The notes: generated from the sequence alone by a model not told the origin. A stretch of 64,000 nt of DNA from Sternotherus odoratus (GCA_032164245.1 JAVMKO010000020.1:7467206-7531205); one strand, 5' to 3'; shown: positions 11,930 through 23,700, counted from the stretch's first letter. Translations and numbers: made by a program.

Positions 11930-12780
11930 TGTTTGGCACCTATGAATTACATTCATTTGGCATGATTTGTTCTTGCCAAATTCATGCTGGCTATACCTTA
12001 TAACCCTACTATCATCTGATTGTTTAATAATTTGTCTCTGTATCTTTTGAATGGTAGGTACTGTGTTTGCCCTTTTCTAGTTGTTTGGGACATCACTCAT
12101 CCTCCATGAGTTCTCAAATATAATCACGAACAGTTCTGAGATTGCTTCAGCTAATTTCTTAAGTACTTCCGGGTGAATTGGATCAGGTATTCCTGACTTG
12201 AATACCTCTAACTTATGTAAATAGTCTTTAGCCTGGTCTTTCCCTATTGTGGCTTGTGTTCTTTCCCACTTGTTCATATAAATTATGTTGAATAGCTGAT
12301 CACAATTTACCTTTTTAGTGAAGATTGAAGAAAAAGAGGCACTAAACTCAGCCTTCTTGATGTCATCCATTATTAGCTCCATATAAACTGGGGGGGGGGG
12401 CTACACTCGCAGGTGCTGAACTAAGGGTACTGGGGGTGCTACTGTACCTCTTGGCTTGAAGTGGTTTCCATCATGTACATAGTTTAAAGCTTGGTTCAGT
12501 GGCTCTCAGCACCCCAACTATATAAATTATTTCAGTGCCCCTGCCTCCACTTTTCTTCTTTCTCCTATTAACTTTATAGAATCTCCTCTTATTGTCTTGT
12601 ATGTCCCTTGCTAGATGTAACTCATGTTAAACCTTAGCATTTCTGATTTTTGTCTCTACATGCTTTGCTGTTCTTTTAAACTCCTCTTCAGCAATTTGTC
12701 CATATTGCTACTTTCTGTAGGACTCCTTGTTTATTTGCAGGTCATTGAAGAGCTCCCATATTGCCACCTATCACTGTAGT
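11930..12780 (-). mobile_element. CR1 LINE ORF2 fragment, minus strand, interrupted
   Basis: A minus-strand open segment at 12077-12382 (101 codons) translates to a sequence typical of the linker and start of the CR1 reverse-transcriptase domain: an acidic 'AEFSASFSSIFT' segment, then DYLHKLEVFKSGIPDPIHP, then ELFVIIFENSWRMSDVP. In CR1 proteins the last part is the conserved 'KS..PD.IHP..L.ELA' and 'IFE.SW..GEVP' region. The copy lacks the 5' part, the catalytic aspartates and the 3' end. Similarity continues upstream in the element (12550-12780) and downstream to about 11930, where minus-strand sequence reads as a frameshifted CR1. A different repeat splits it at 12400-12550. It is a dead copy. 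Confidence 0.85.
12402..12549. mobile_element. hAT-like short element nested in CR1
   Basis: The insert runs from CAGGTGCTGAACTAAGGGT to ATTTCAGTGCCCCTG. Its ends are imperfect inverted repeats (CAGG.GC.TGAA). It contains the segment GGCTTGAAGTGGTTTCCATC. Possible flanks GCTACACT and CCTCCACT agree at 6 of 8 positions, as expected of an aged 8-bp duplication, but the left copy is offset by two bases, so the superfamily call is tentative. A G10 run precedes it. Confidence 0.55.
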
Positions 12781-13139
12781 ATCTGAACTACTTTGATGTA
12801 AAATCAATAGTGAAATCTGGGGCCCTAATGCTCATTGATCTTACTGTGGCACACATAATGATAGCATAGTCTTCAGGAAAAAAATACTGAGGAACATCTT
12901 TAGAATGCTTGGTGAAATGTTTTTGTGTAGAAGATGGATTCAAAAATCTTTGCATCCCCCCCCTTCAGCTACAGAGACTGCATTTTAGCTTCCAAAATCA
13001 TCCATTTGTGAGATCTGAGAATCTTTTTTCTTTCCCTGAAGTGATAAAAATAAGAATTGCAAGATTGCTGGCTTTCTCTCTCTAAATTTCTCCATCTGCT
13101 TCCACAGATGTAGAGTGGCTTAGCAGCGCGTGAAATGGT

Positions 13140-14355
13140 TCTCATAAGCTATGCAGCGGCTGTCTGGGTATACTTCCCCAGCCAATGGCTCCCCGTGTTT
13201 TTCAGCATGGTTTAATTTTCTACATCACAGAACTCAAAGCTGGCAGATTAATTTCTCCATCCTTCTTTTTTTTTATTTGCCATCCTTTCTCCCCATCCCC
13301 CAAAAGAAACAATCTGCTGGGGTTCTTAGAATTGTGAGTTACTGTTTTTACCCCTCTGGGCCTCAGCAAGTGAGAGTTTTGCTACTGCTAAGCTGTGTGA
13401 CAACACAAGCTTGTCTGCCTTACCAGCAAACTTTGTAGGACTCTGCCTGTCCAAATCTTGCCTTGCAGGTAACAAACAATGAACCCCAATCCTTGAGCTC
13501 CAAACAGATTTCTCCCTGCAGCGCCCAGCCCTCTCTTGGAACATTCACAGAAGCTATTAAGTTTGTTGTTCCTTTAAAGAGATAATACGCTGCACCCCGT
13601 TAGCTTGACTGGGGTTAACACACACTTCCCTTCAGTCACTGCGCTGAATTGGCTTCTAGTGCAAGTCAAACAAGTTTATTAAACAAAAAGTTGTAGGCTT
13701 CAGTGATACAAAGTATAAGGAATAAAGATAGAAAGGGTTACAAGCAAACAAAAGTAAAACTATGCTTCTAAGACTCCAATTTAATTTTGGCAAGTTACAA
13801 TCTTTGCCTAAGCACGTTTCTCACCCAGACTCCATTCCCAAAGACTTCAACCTCCTTGGTTGAAGGATCCAAAGCTCTGTGATTTCAAGAACTCTGGCCC
13901 CTTCAGTCCCTCAGACGGTGGACTCCAAACTGGCTTTCTGTGCTAGCTTATATCATCTACAGTTGAATGATCTTGCTCCAGGAGACCAGAAGCTTGCTGT
14001 GTAGACCAGGGAAGTGACACCATGTTAAATTTTGCAGTCTCCCTCCCCCTCACATGGTATTTAAGAGGTTGTCTTCTCCCCTGGCAAGTTTGATGGTTTT
14101 ATTGATCTTTTACATGAATTATCTTCATTATCTCTGCCTGATGATCAGGGCTGGTCAGACAAGCAAATACATGCTCCTCTAAGTCAGATTGTGCTTATGC
14201 ATTGCTTTCCAAACAAATGTTAAGAACATATTCTAGCACATATTTATAACAATTCATACATGCTCCATACATACACCCCACAAGAAGATTAACTATCAGT
14301 GAGTTACTAGTTTTCCAATGATGTATGCATGGGTATGCAGGTATAAATTGTGACA
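13140..14355 (-). mobile_element. Probable LTR-retroelement-derived block, minus strand
   Basis: Read on the minus strand the block starts TGTCACAATTTATACCTGCA, the usual TGT start of an LTR. It is rich in dispersed-repeat-like sequence and carries AATAAA in the context GTTTAATAAACTTGTTTGAC (minus strand, about 13670-13690), as a retroviral-type R/U5 polyadenylation site would. The 3' boundary is uncertain: an ATGGT repeat at 13135 and 14356 would fit a 5-bp duplication, but the inner base there does not give a terminal CA. No internal coding region is seen. Confidence 0.45.
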
Positions 14356-15064
14356 ATGGTGTGTTAGGTGTAGTGAATATGTCAGGCCTGATAAGAGTTG
14401 CTGACAGAGCAGTGAACCATCAATGGAACCCTGTTTCATAGTAGGGAACAAGGAGGGTCAGGTTTTTACGGTCATAAAAATATATCCATTCCTAAATCTT
14501 TCAAGAACCCATTGTAACTGTTTCCCCAAACCAATCTTTCTCTCTCTGGCTACTTCATGCATTCTGTTCCAAGAAAACCAAGGTGTCAGGGATTGCTTGC
14601 ACTTTTCAGTATACCTCTTCATGCAGTTAGCCCCTGAGTAATAGGGCCCTCAGCCCTTTATCAATCTTAGAAAATGAACACCTGTTTTACTAGTGTCGCT
14701 GAAATAAACTAAGCTGCTCTTTTGGTGCAATGTTTTATATCAGAAAAAGAGACCACGAGGCATCTGATTGGAGTTATGTTCCCTATCAAAATATGTAACA
14801 AACAACTTAATTTGTTTTACCCTCTGTACGCGGAGAAAGAGAAACAGAAGAGAGAGAGCTGAAATGGCTGAATTTTTTTTTCCACTTCCATCAATCACTG
14901 CTCCTCAGGTGTCCTTCAAAAATAATGGTTTATGTGCATCCCAGTACAAATGTGGCTGGTTCTTTCCCCTTCCCCCCCCCCCAATTCTTGTCCATGCTTC
15001 ATTTCAGGAACTCCATGCTGATGCAGATGGAAAACTTGAGGCCCGTGCTAGATGCTGTCTAAAT
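14356..15064. other. Unassigned non-coding stretch
   Basis: No gene or repeat is recognised; it includes short T and C runs near 14870 and 14970. Confidence 0.4.
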
Positions 15065-15262
15065 ATACAATAAGAGAGAGTCCCTGTTCTGAAAAGTTTA
15101 CAGCCTAGAAAGACTGTGAGGCGGGCACAGGATGAGAGGGGAAACAGAGGCAGGAGAGGTGAAGTGACTTGCTCAAAGTCATACAGTAGGTCAGTAGAGG
15201 AGCTGGAAACAGAACCCGACTCATCTCCCCAATTCCAGTCCAACGACCTATCCGCTGGAGAT
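15065..15262 (-). mobile_element. tRNA-type SINE, minus strand
   Basis: The sequence reads, in + orientation, GAGAGTCCCTGTTCTGAAAA, then GGGGAAACAGAGGCAGGAGA, GTGACTTGCTCAAAGTCATA, GCTGGAAACAGAACCCGACT, and ends CCTATCCGCTGGA, the reverse complement of the tRNA-like head (TCCAGCGGATAGG). This is a nearly complete copy. Confidence 0.8.
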
Positions 15263-15534
15263 CTTGCTTGGTAGAAGGAGCACACCTGATTTCTGTGGGT
15301 TTCTCTGCAGATGGCTGGGACCTTGTGGAGAGTTGCCTTCCTCTGCATCATGGGGCCTGGATTGTATGGTAGGAGCATTTGGGCATATTTTACCTAGTCA
15401 AGACCCCTTGACATTGCAGGGGTCTTAGGCATTGATGGCACCTGGGTCCCTCTTGTTCTCTGCCTGTACACAAAATTCAACTCCCCTGAGGACTGAAATG
15501 TTTTAGTTTAACGCAAGTTACTGGGCTCAATACA

Positions 15535-15625
15535 TGGGTAATGGAATGAAATGTGATATACAGGAGGTCAGATTACAGGATCTAGTGGTCCCTTCTGACT
15601 TTAAACTCTATGAATCTGTCATCTG
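15535..15625 (+). mobile_element. CR1 3' end, + strand
   Basis: ATACAGGAGGTCAGATTACA, then TCTAGTGGTCCCTTCTGACT and CTATGAATCTGT give the CR1 3' signature. Only the terminal part remains. Confidence 0.75.
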
Positions 15626-15649
15626 ATTGCAGATTTGGGGTCCAAGAGT

Positions 15650-15753
15650 GCATTGAACATTTGGATGGATTGTATGTTGGTCCTGCTTTGAGCAGGGGGT
15701 TGGACTAGATGATCTCCCGAGGTCCCTTCCAACTCTGATATTCTATGATTCTA
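15650..15753 (+). mobile_element. CR1 3' end with 8-bp tail repeat, + strand
   Basis: GAGCAGGGGGTTGGACTAGA, TGATCTCCCGAGGTCCCTTC and CAACTCTGATATTCTATGAT follow in order. The end carries the characteristic imperfect 8-bp tail repeat ATTCTATG ATTCTATT. This is a second subfamily style beside the copy immediately upstream. Confidence 0.85.
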
Positions 15754-18470
15754 TTGAACACAGTCTGCTGCTGGGGCAGCACAGAGTCACCCTGCTCAGT
15801 GGGAGCTCAGAGCGGCCGTTTGTTTGGCAGTGTAACGCCTCAGCTATGTGACTGCAATCGCCATTTGTGTGTGCAAATTAACTTTGTACAAATAGCACCA
15901 GCCTCTCCCCCCCTCCCCCCAAAAGGCTGAACCTCAGCCCAGCAAAAATTATACTGCAGAATGAGGATGCAGATTTAATCATGTGTCAATGTGATGACTT
16001 GCTTTTGGTCTGAATGGTACCACTGACGCATAGTCCTCCAAGGGTACTGCTCCTTCTGCAGGCCTGTGCCTGGAGGAACCCTATAGCCCTAAGATTTGAA
16101 TGTGAGTTCTCAATTTAGGACATTTATTGCATTTCTCAGGTCTAGGGTTTTTATATAATAATGGAAGAAGGGAGTCAAAAAATCTTTTACCAGCACCGAC
16201 CTTTTAATCCCCTTCTCCCCCTTTTGTGCAGCGACTCAATAGGTTGAACACCTGCCAATGTCTATTTAGAACACTCAGTGGAAGGGCATCTCTGAAGGCC
16301 AGGAATAGTGGGATGAAGAAGGCAAGTCATTTGGATTGGCTAGTTTTTCTGTAGCTGACTGAACAGGGACCAACATCACCTCTGTTGTGGTGACAGGAAT
16401 CAAAAGACATTGAGTTTTCTGTAAAACACTTTTGGAAGAGGAGAAGAGAGGGTTAAAAATGCTAAAAACATATGAAGAAAATACAGATACATGGAAATGA
16501 CTCCTGTGTTGCTTTCCCTGGGGATGAGTTTGCAAACTGCAACTTACAGCACACAATAGATGACTTCTGATGAAAACATTTTGACTGCCCTTAGTCAAAG
16601 TCTTCCATGCTCTTAGCGCTCGTCCTTCTCATAATGGGTTTTCCTGAAAGATATCTCTACCTGCATGTTCTTAACTAACATGATTTCAAGCGTTAGTTCA
16701 TGTGTGTGTGTGTGTTTTAATTATGATGCTTTTGCTGCATTGGAGTATGTTACACAGCGTCCCGAGAGCTGAGACATTTATTATTAATAATAGGTGTTGA
16801 ATAGGTTACCTTTCGTTCAAATATTGCAAAGTGCTTGATTAATTCTGCAAATAGGGACTGGTTCACCTAGGAGTGAAATGAATTTGTTTTGGGGGTGGAA
16901 TAGTCATGGTGAGGAAATGCAAAATATTTTATTCTGTTTCAAGATACAAGGGGAGTTGCAGACTGAAAGTATGGAACTGTCCAATTGCACTTAAGCTAAG
17001 ACTGACAGCAATACCTGTCCTTTTTCCAAAAAGGGATGCGTGATTCTTTAATCACCACCAGAGGCCAGAATGTTGCTTGTATATGACCTTCAAGAGGACC
17101 CCCTTAGGGTAGTGTTTCAACAGTGTCATCTTCTACAGCATCCTGGGCTGCTTTTTTCCCCTTTGGTATTTTTTTTTTTTTGGAGTGGTGGAGGGAGTGG
17201 GAGGTTTCCCATCTACATAAATCTCAGGCTCAACTGTTCTCAGGTTATGAGTAGAGTTAGGCAAAATTTCATGGCCAAAATGTTTTACAGCAAAAAACTT
17301 GGATTGGAAATTCCACAATATTTCTGCAAATTTGTGTCTGTTATGCAGTCTTGTTTTGGCATAAGGATGGTCAAATTGAAACTTTTTTTTTTTGTCCAGG
17401 TTACTCATTTAATTTGACTTGAAATTAATTTTGACTTTTCGATTCAACAGAAATTTAAATAACAACCTGGTGTTCAGTTTCACCCTAACTGTGGTGTATG
17501 TGGGTTGTTGTTGGTTTTTTTTTACTTTTTGAAATTGCCAATGAAACTGAAAAATCCATTAGTCACTAGGTAGGTAAGAGATCTAATAAGACCATTTCCT
17601 GAGCTGTTTATCATCTTTTGGGTTAGCTTGTGGAGGTTGTCCTATTTTCAGTTTTGTTCTTTTGAGCATCCGCATCAATTAACTGGAATGAATTGTGTGC
17701 TGCCTTAACAGAATTCTTCAAGGTATCAGTAACATGCTGGCTAATAAAGATGGTCAGTGAAGTCAGCTTTCTGTCCACTTTATTTCTAATGCGTTGTGGT
17801 GTCTTAGCTGTGCACCATCACTAATTATTTCCAAAGATGTAAAATTCTATCAGACTGACCGAGTATCACTTTAGACTGGTATAAATGACTTCACATGGTG
17901 CAAGGCAGTGGAGTATCAGGCTCTAATGTTTTATGAGGATAGGAGGTATGGAGAAGAAACTATAGAAACCTATAGACGGAGGAGAATGATCCTTTGCAGA
18001 ACTGTTCTTTGTTTTCGGAGTTCAACCCGATTAACATCAAAACATTGTGCATGTCTTTTCAGCTTAAGGTCTTCTTTGGTTGAATAACTTCTCAGTGGTT
18101 GAGTAAAGGAAAGCTAAAAGTAGCAATTCTTTTGACCTTACTAAGCACGAAGAGCAAACTCCTTGTTGACTTTTGGGAAGCAAAAAGTGTTTTGTCGTCT
18201 TCTGTTCAGCTCTTCATAGTTAAGCACTAGTGGCACCTTGGGTGAAGAGGGCCACCTACAGAGTCACCACACACAGCACCCTCCCATCCAGGTACTGACC
18301 TAGCCTGACCCACTTAGCTTTGAGGCTCTGGGACAGCTGAGCTAAGCATCTGAATGATCCCGGCAATCAGGATGGATAAGGCAAGTGGCCAAAACTTGCA
18401 AATATTGTTGTGTGTGTGTGTGTTTAGCAATAGGATTTCCTAAATGTCTGCATAGTGTGGACAACCTTTT
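15754..18470. other. Unassigned non-coding DNA with AT-rich repeat scraps and (GT)n
   Basis: No gene is supported. Short (GT)n runs lie at 16701-16714 and 18405-18422. The region 17245-17460 (CAAAATTTCATGGCCAAAAT and similar) resembles the A/T-rich dispersed repeat seen at 49430. A fragment at 17870-17930 resembles the GGTGTAAAT palindromic repeat. Confidence 0.4.
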
Positions 18471-18717
18471 CAGCAGTGTCTCTCATTGACCAATCTCCCT
18501 TCTCCGTATGACTGCATACATTACTTTTCCCCTCTGGAAAGGTCTAACATTCCAGTGGCAACTACAGCAATTGCACACATGGAAAAAGAAGGAAGTAATG
18601 TTGGGGATTTTTACCCCCGTTTTCATGTGATTAAGCAGCTGGACATGAGGGGGGAAGCCAGCATTGTGTGACCACTCTCTGCACACCACCCAGTGGTCCA
18701 TAGTTTGGGAACTGCTG
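18471..18717. mobile_element. Possible hAT-type relic
   Basis: The right end reads ATAGTTTGGGAACTGCTG, the reverse complement of CAGCAGTTCCCAAACTAT, a common hAT terminal style. A possible left end CAGCAGTGTCTCTCA lies at 18472. The flanks do not give a clear 8-bp duplication, so the left boundary is a guess. Confidence 0.35.
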
Positions 18718-18965
18718 TCCTAAAATATTGAGGGTTAGATTGTTACAACTCTTACTTGGAAGCTTTCCTTGCATTTCCTTATTCAGTCCTGCACGGATTG
18801 TGACTCCAGACATGGAAAGGAGAGCAGGGGCTACTGGTGTGCTACAATCCATAGTGAGCAAGTGGGAGGAACTCTTATGATGTCCCTTCTCCCTCTCTTT
18901 CACTAGAGGGTTGAGTGATTCATTCTGAGCTCTTGAGAAGGTGCCACCACCTGCCACCCCTTAGA

Positions 18966-19253
18966 TCAAAGCAGGGTTGAAAGGCTATAAAGTAATTTTA
19001 GGGTGTTCAGTTTTGGTGGATCTGGGATCTTGTCCTCGTTCATGCCTGTAAAGTGTGTTGCATAAGGCTGGCACTGTAGATCTAAAATATAATTATAATG
19101 CTCTCCCTGTCTTGGCAAAGGAATTTTGTAAACCAAATCAGAAAACTTTGCTAACTCTGCATGGTGATTCTGAAGATAATGAAAGTCCAATGGCAAATGG
19201 AACAACTGATTGGAAATGCCCCCAATAAATCCCTCACAATAAGAGGGTAGCAT
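18966..19253 (-). other. Unrecognised 95-codon ORF, minus strand
   Basis: The ORF starts at ATG with a stop codon two codons upstream. The predicted product has a mixed, protein-like composition with segments such as LAKFSDLVYKIPLPRQGE and TGMNEDKIPDPPK, unlike the Leu/Ser/Phe-rich chance ORFs elsewhere. A second minus-strand ORF (108 codons, 18631-18957) follows nine bases further on in another frame, but it overlaps the possible hAT relic. I do not recognise a family, and no splice context was established. Options are a fragment of a decayed processed pseudogene, part of an unidentified mobile element, or chance. Confidence 0.2.
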
Positions 19254-22054
19254 TAGTTAGGTCTTGGATACAGAACATGGATGCCTCATCCTAAAACGTT
19301 GTAGTCAAGGAATGCCGTGGGCATCTCAATGGTAGGTTTGCTGTTGTCAAAGCTAACACAGCCTGAGACTGCTTAGTGAATGTCAGATATGTGGATTGCT
19401 GCTAGGCTCCAGATTTCTCAGAGGTGTTTGGTCCTTTAAACATACAGCTATAAAAAAATCACTCTGGTAGAATATAAACCTGTCTTTGATAGGTTGATGA
19501 ATTGTGGAACAGCTAGGTCCTAAGGCAAAAGGGATACCTACTGGCATTTTGTTCATCTATGCTACAAGATACCTGTGATCCCAGCAACCCTAAGGGCAAA
19601 GACAATTGATCTCAGGTCTCCAAGAAAAGGAGGCGCACCTGTACTAATTTATGTTGTCCCTTATCACTGGCACAGAGACTCTCTCAAACTCTAAGCCATC
19701 AAAAGTTGGTCCCAAGATATTTAAAAGTTCAGTAGATTAAGCTCTGATTGCAAATTTCAAGGTATATAGTTGCAGCTGAGCTATCCTCATGTTATGGAGA
19801 CATCAGTCTAAACTTGTAGCTTTTTAGAAAGTCCTCCCTGTTTTCCTTTGCTAGTGTCTCGTCTTTTCTTTTTATGTATGTCTCTTCACTGTGATGATTT
19901 CCAAATTAGTTATACAATAGGTTGGGTAGCATGAACGGAAAGTGAGCCATCACGGCTACAAGGCCTTTGATGACAGACAAATTAAAATATTATTATGATG
20001 AGATTAGACAGAGAGTTGAGTCATTGCAGAAAGGGGAACCTAGGGAAGAATTTTGGGGTGAAAAATCACAAAGATAGAATTGTGTGATATGTATGTAAGC
20101 CAAATTCAGAGAGTGATAATAATGGCGAACACTACACACATCTACACAAATACACTGATATGTGACATAGGTGCCCATGGGGCAAAGTGTAGCCTTGCAG
20201 CTAGAAAAGCAGCCAACAGGATAGCAAAAGATGAAGAACCGACATTCCTGTTTATTCCTGTTGCTGCCAGGAAGTTGCTATTAACAACGTAATTAACAAC
20301 AGTGATCGCTGGGGAGAGACAATGGGAAATATTTCACCATCTTTTGTTGAAACTCTAGAAACTTCAACCAACTCTACATAGTTGCATAAAAGAGGGAGTT
20401 TAGGAAAATTGCAATCTATCTTTTCTCCTCTTTAATTTCGATGAAGATAGCCACAATAACATATGGTAAAAAAAATGTTAAAAGATGTTTGTTTTGATGC
20501 TTTTGAATGGACCTTTTGCTTTTTTGTTAATTTCACACAATTTTTATTGACATTATCTGAACCTTAAAGAATTTTTTGCTCACTGGAAACCAGGTGTCAG
20601 AAAAATTAAAATATTCATAACTGTTTTAATAAGTTTTGATGACATTTTGGATAATGTATCAATTCTTATACAAATAATGTCAAAGAAAGCTGTTGTTGTC
20701 AGTGTTTATTTTTTTAACTTTTTGAAAGAAAAAGTTATGTTTGATAGAAAAATCTTCTGATTTTAAGAACTTCACAGTTCTGTATTCAAACTTTAATATT
20801 TGACATCTTGGAAAAATCAGATGATTCTTATTACAGTTACAAAAATCCTAGATGGTAATGGATTTTTGTTTACTACTAATCAACAGGTTTCAAACACATC
20901 ATTATTCCACTGAAAAATACCAATATGTGGACACTGGAACTTCCTACAGAAACATGTTGATTCTGGCCATTTCATTTTGAAAGGAAAAAATGGGGGAGGG
21001 GGAAGCATTTAAATGCAGTTGAAATATACAGTTTTGACATTTTTGGAATGGAATGTTCTGTTATGCATAAGGGGCTTGCATATGTTGTAGGAGACCATTT
21101 AAAATGAAACATTTTAAGTGACCCACTATGATTTTTTTCACACTTGGTTCTGAGAGAAATTTCAAAATTCCTTTATTTTAGTTCTGATTTAGAATGAAAC
21201 AAATTTTGAAATCCCAGAATTTCCCCTAAAATGGGAAATCTGGTACCTGCACAACTCTAATTTTGTTATAATGTGCATGGACTTCAAAGGAGCATTGACC
21301 CTGCAGTTACATAGACCAGGCTGATTTTAGATCATTGACTGAGCGTCAGGCTCACATGCACAGAATACATCCAGTCATTCTGTAAATATTAAGGTATTTA
21401 TGACCAAGTAGTTTTCCTGCCACATCACAGGTTGCAGAGCATTAACCCTAAGGCACCCAGTGTAACCCCAGGGCTGATGTCAGATCTCTTGGTATGATTA
21501 ATAAAATGGGGAGCTGCCGCCTCTCCAGATACAGTGCGGTTGAGATTGATATTTCAGCATGATGGATTGTATTTCATGTATTTCATGTATTCATGAAAAC
21601 CACTTTGGTAATTCTACCATAATCCCTTACTCATGAAAATAGTTCCAATGGGACTTACATGCATAGGGGCTACTGACCTAAATAAGTGTTCTGGCATTTG
21701 GATTCTTTTATCCACATATCTCCGTTCATCAGCCAAATATGATGACAGCTCATGAAGTAGCTAATGTTTTATCTAACTACTGTATAGCTATAAAATAGAT
21801 AAATACTACAGTTGTGCTAGCCATCCTACTACAAAACACCGCTTGGCCTAGGCTCTGAAAGCATTATCGTTTAGCATTTTCTTATAGCATCATAGTTGTG
21901 CCTGGTATCTTACAAAGAGTTGGGAGGTGATACAACTGTTCACAGTTCCACTGGTGTAAATCCAAAGTAATTCAGTTCACATTGGTGTAACTAGGAGTAG
22001 AAACTGACACTGATATTGACCCAAGAGCTAAACCTATCAACCCCTCTGGTAAAC
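19254..22054. other. Unassigned AT-rich DNA
   Basis: No gene is supported. From about 20500 to 21260 the sequence is rich in TTTTTGAAA, AAAAATTT and TTTCATTTTGAAA motifs and resembles two or more decayed copies of the A/T-rich inverted-repeat family. A small local duplication lies near 21575 (ATTTCATGT twice). Confidence 0.4.
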
Positions 22055-22145
22055 TTAATCTCTGTTGTAAACCGAGGCAGAGATATTAACTGATTTGCAC
22101 ATAGGTCATAAGTTGAGTCAGTGGTGGAGCTGAGAATAGAATATG
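22055..22145 (-). mobile_element. MIR-like SINE fragment, minus strand
   Basis: CCGAGGCAGAGATATTAACT, ATAGGTCATAAGTTGAGTCA and GTGGTGGAGCTGAGAATAGA follow the reverse order of the SINE body in decayed form. Confidence 0.5.
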
Positions 22146-23041
22146 TAGTTTTTGATTTCCGTGGTTTCAAGGTTATGGTGTGTTTGGGATTCTTCGGCCC
22201 AATCCTCAACTTAACACATAACTTCCAGTGATTTCAGTGAAAGTTAGGAGCCTACATACCTTGTAAGGATCTGGGCTTTGGTGCCTTTACCAGTGCATGA
22301 TCTGTTCCTGTCTTCTTGCCTCAGAGAAACCTTCTCAGACTCCATTGGCTGGGTATCCACACGGTGCTTGTTTAGTTCAGATCCATCACCAACACCTTTA
22401 AAGTGCTGTGCAACAATGACTCTTGTAGTCTCAGTCTCTCTCCCAGAACCCAAAAGGAATAAAGCTCTTCCTTCCTGGAGATCTCTGATTCTTGACTTCA
22501 CCAGCCCCATTCCTCCCCCCAGTACTTCCTTCTGTTCCAGCTGATTAATTCATCCTTTAGCTCTCCCAGACTAGTATCCTGATTATCTAACTACACTTCA
22601 TTCCCCTCAGACTCTCTGGGGGAGCCAATTAGTGCCAGAGTGATCATAGTGCAGGCTCAGGTGTTAACTCTCTGCCCTCTATCGCAGCACCTATCCCATA
22701 AAACACTGTAACATGTCTCTGCAATAAGACTCATAAAAATGAAGTGAACACAGAAATGCCTGTTGTTGTATGCAATGCATGTACAATATTCCCTAAATGT
22801 TGCATTGTTAACCCATGGAACTGATTGCTATACCATAAAAGCAAACCCCACAGTAAATGTAAGGTTGAGAGGTGGATTTGAGATAGATTATAAATGAGTA
22901 CCTTTAGTTACACTGACTAGAACACAAGTATATGGCCTCCTAATCCTCCCACTTCAAAGCACCCATGTGTGAAATTTTCAAAAGTGCAAGAAGCTCCATT
23001 TTCAAAAGTCTATTGGATACTTGGAAGCCTAAGTCTCTCCA
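22146..23041. other. Unassigned non-coding stretch
   Basis: No supported gene. The opposed 88-codon ORFs at 22244-22544 show no family signature. The end (22970-23020) contains TGAAATTTTCAAAAGTGCAA and CATTTTCAAAAGTC, which belong to a palindromic dispersed repeat of the TTTTCAAAAGTG type. Confidence 0.4.
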
Positions 23042-23257
23042 CGGTGGGCAGCAGCCCGGAGGCGCTCCCAGCCCCTGCCCCGGTCCCCGCCGCTGTGGGC
23101 AGGGCTGCCGGATCCCCGCTGCTGTGGGCGGCAGGGCTGCCGGGTCCCCACCGCTGTCCCGGGTCCCCGCCGCTGCGGGCTGGGCTGCCGGGTCCCCGCC
23201 ACGCGGGCGGCCGCCCTGCCACGCTCCCAGCCCCTGCCCCGGTCCCCGCCGCTGAAA
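23042..23257. repeat. GC-rich minisatellite-like block
   Basis: Irregular units of about 35-45 bp contain variants of GGGCTGCCGGGTCCCCGCC. The 32-bp segment at 23064-23095 recurs exactly at 23223-23254, bracketing the array. G+C content is far above the surrounding AT-rich DNA and CpG is abundant. Overlapping ORFs on both strands (up to 180 codons) are proline, glycine and alanine-rich and reflect base composition. Confidence 0.85.
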
Positions 23258-23700
23258 CCCCCCCCAATAAATGGTTAGGGAAGGGAGATGCAGAGCCTGT
23301 CAGTTTCGGAAAAGAAACTGACAGCCAGAAGTTCCCTCCCTTCCCAGTCCCCCCTCATCCCACTCCTTTGCAAAGAGGGTTGCACCCAGCTGAATGCTGG
23401 GATACCTGCCCTATCCCGCAACTGCTACTGCCGCCAAAAGCGGGACAAATGTGTTTGCTCTCTGCCGCTAGAGGGCTTCAATATGGACACCCTCTGGCGC
23501 AACACCTGTAGCACTAAATCGGAAAGCGCTATAAACAATAGCGCTTCCCCCTGTAGTCTAACCATACCCTCTGAGATTCATGGGGTTAAATTTTCAATGA
23601 CTAAGTCCAGATTTACAAAGTTATTAGGCACTTAATGACCCAGAAAGGTACCTAGTGGGGTTTTCGAAGTGTCTAGGCAGGTTAGGCACCTAACTCCCAT
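23258..23700. repeat. Probable repeat-derived tail of the GC-rich block
   Basis: The sequence remains relatively CpG-rich, with short phrases such as TCGGAAAGCGCTATAAACAA. A perfect hairpin sits at 23297-23324 (separate entry). From about 23600 the phrases TTATTAGGCACTTAATGACC and GTTAGGCACCTAACTCCCAT match the palindromic repeat type also seen at 22970, suggesting that the GC-rich DNA lies inside an older repeat. No coding evidence. Confidence 0.35.
23297..23324. repeat. Perfect hairpin, 11-bp arms
   Basis: CTGTCAGTTTC and GAAACTGACAG are exact reverse complements separated by the six-base loop GGAAAA. No T run follows, so it is not a bacterial-type terminator. Confidence 0.9.

Noticed and set aside
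13135..14360. Apparent 5-bp duplication ATGGT around the minus-strand LTR-like block
   Set aside because: The inner base at the left side does not give a terminal CA, and ATGGT recurs by chance nearby. The boundary was left uncertain.
23297..23324. Bacterial-type intrinsic terminator
   Set aside because: No T run follows the stem, and the whole window is clearly vertebrate nuclear DNA.
22969..23511. The longest ORF in the window (180 codons, + strand)
   Set aside because: It crosses the GC-rich minisatellite. Its Pro/Ala/Gly-rich product, and the overlapping ORFs on both strands, reflect base composition.
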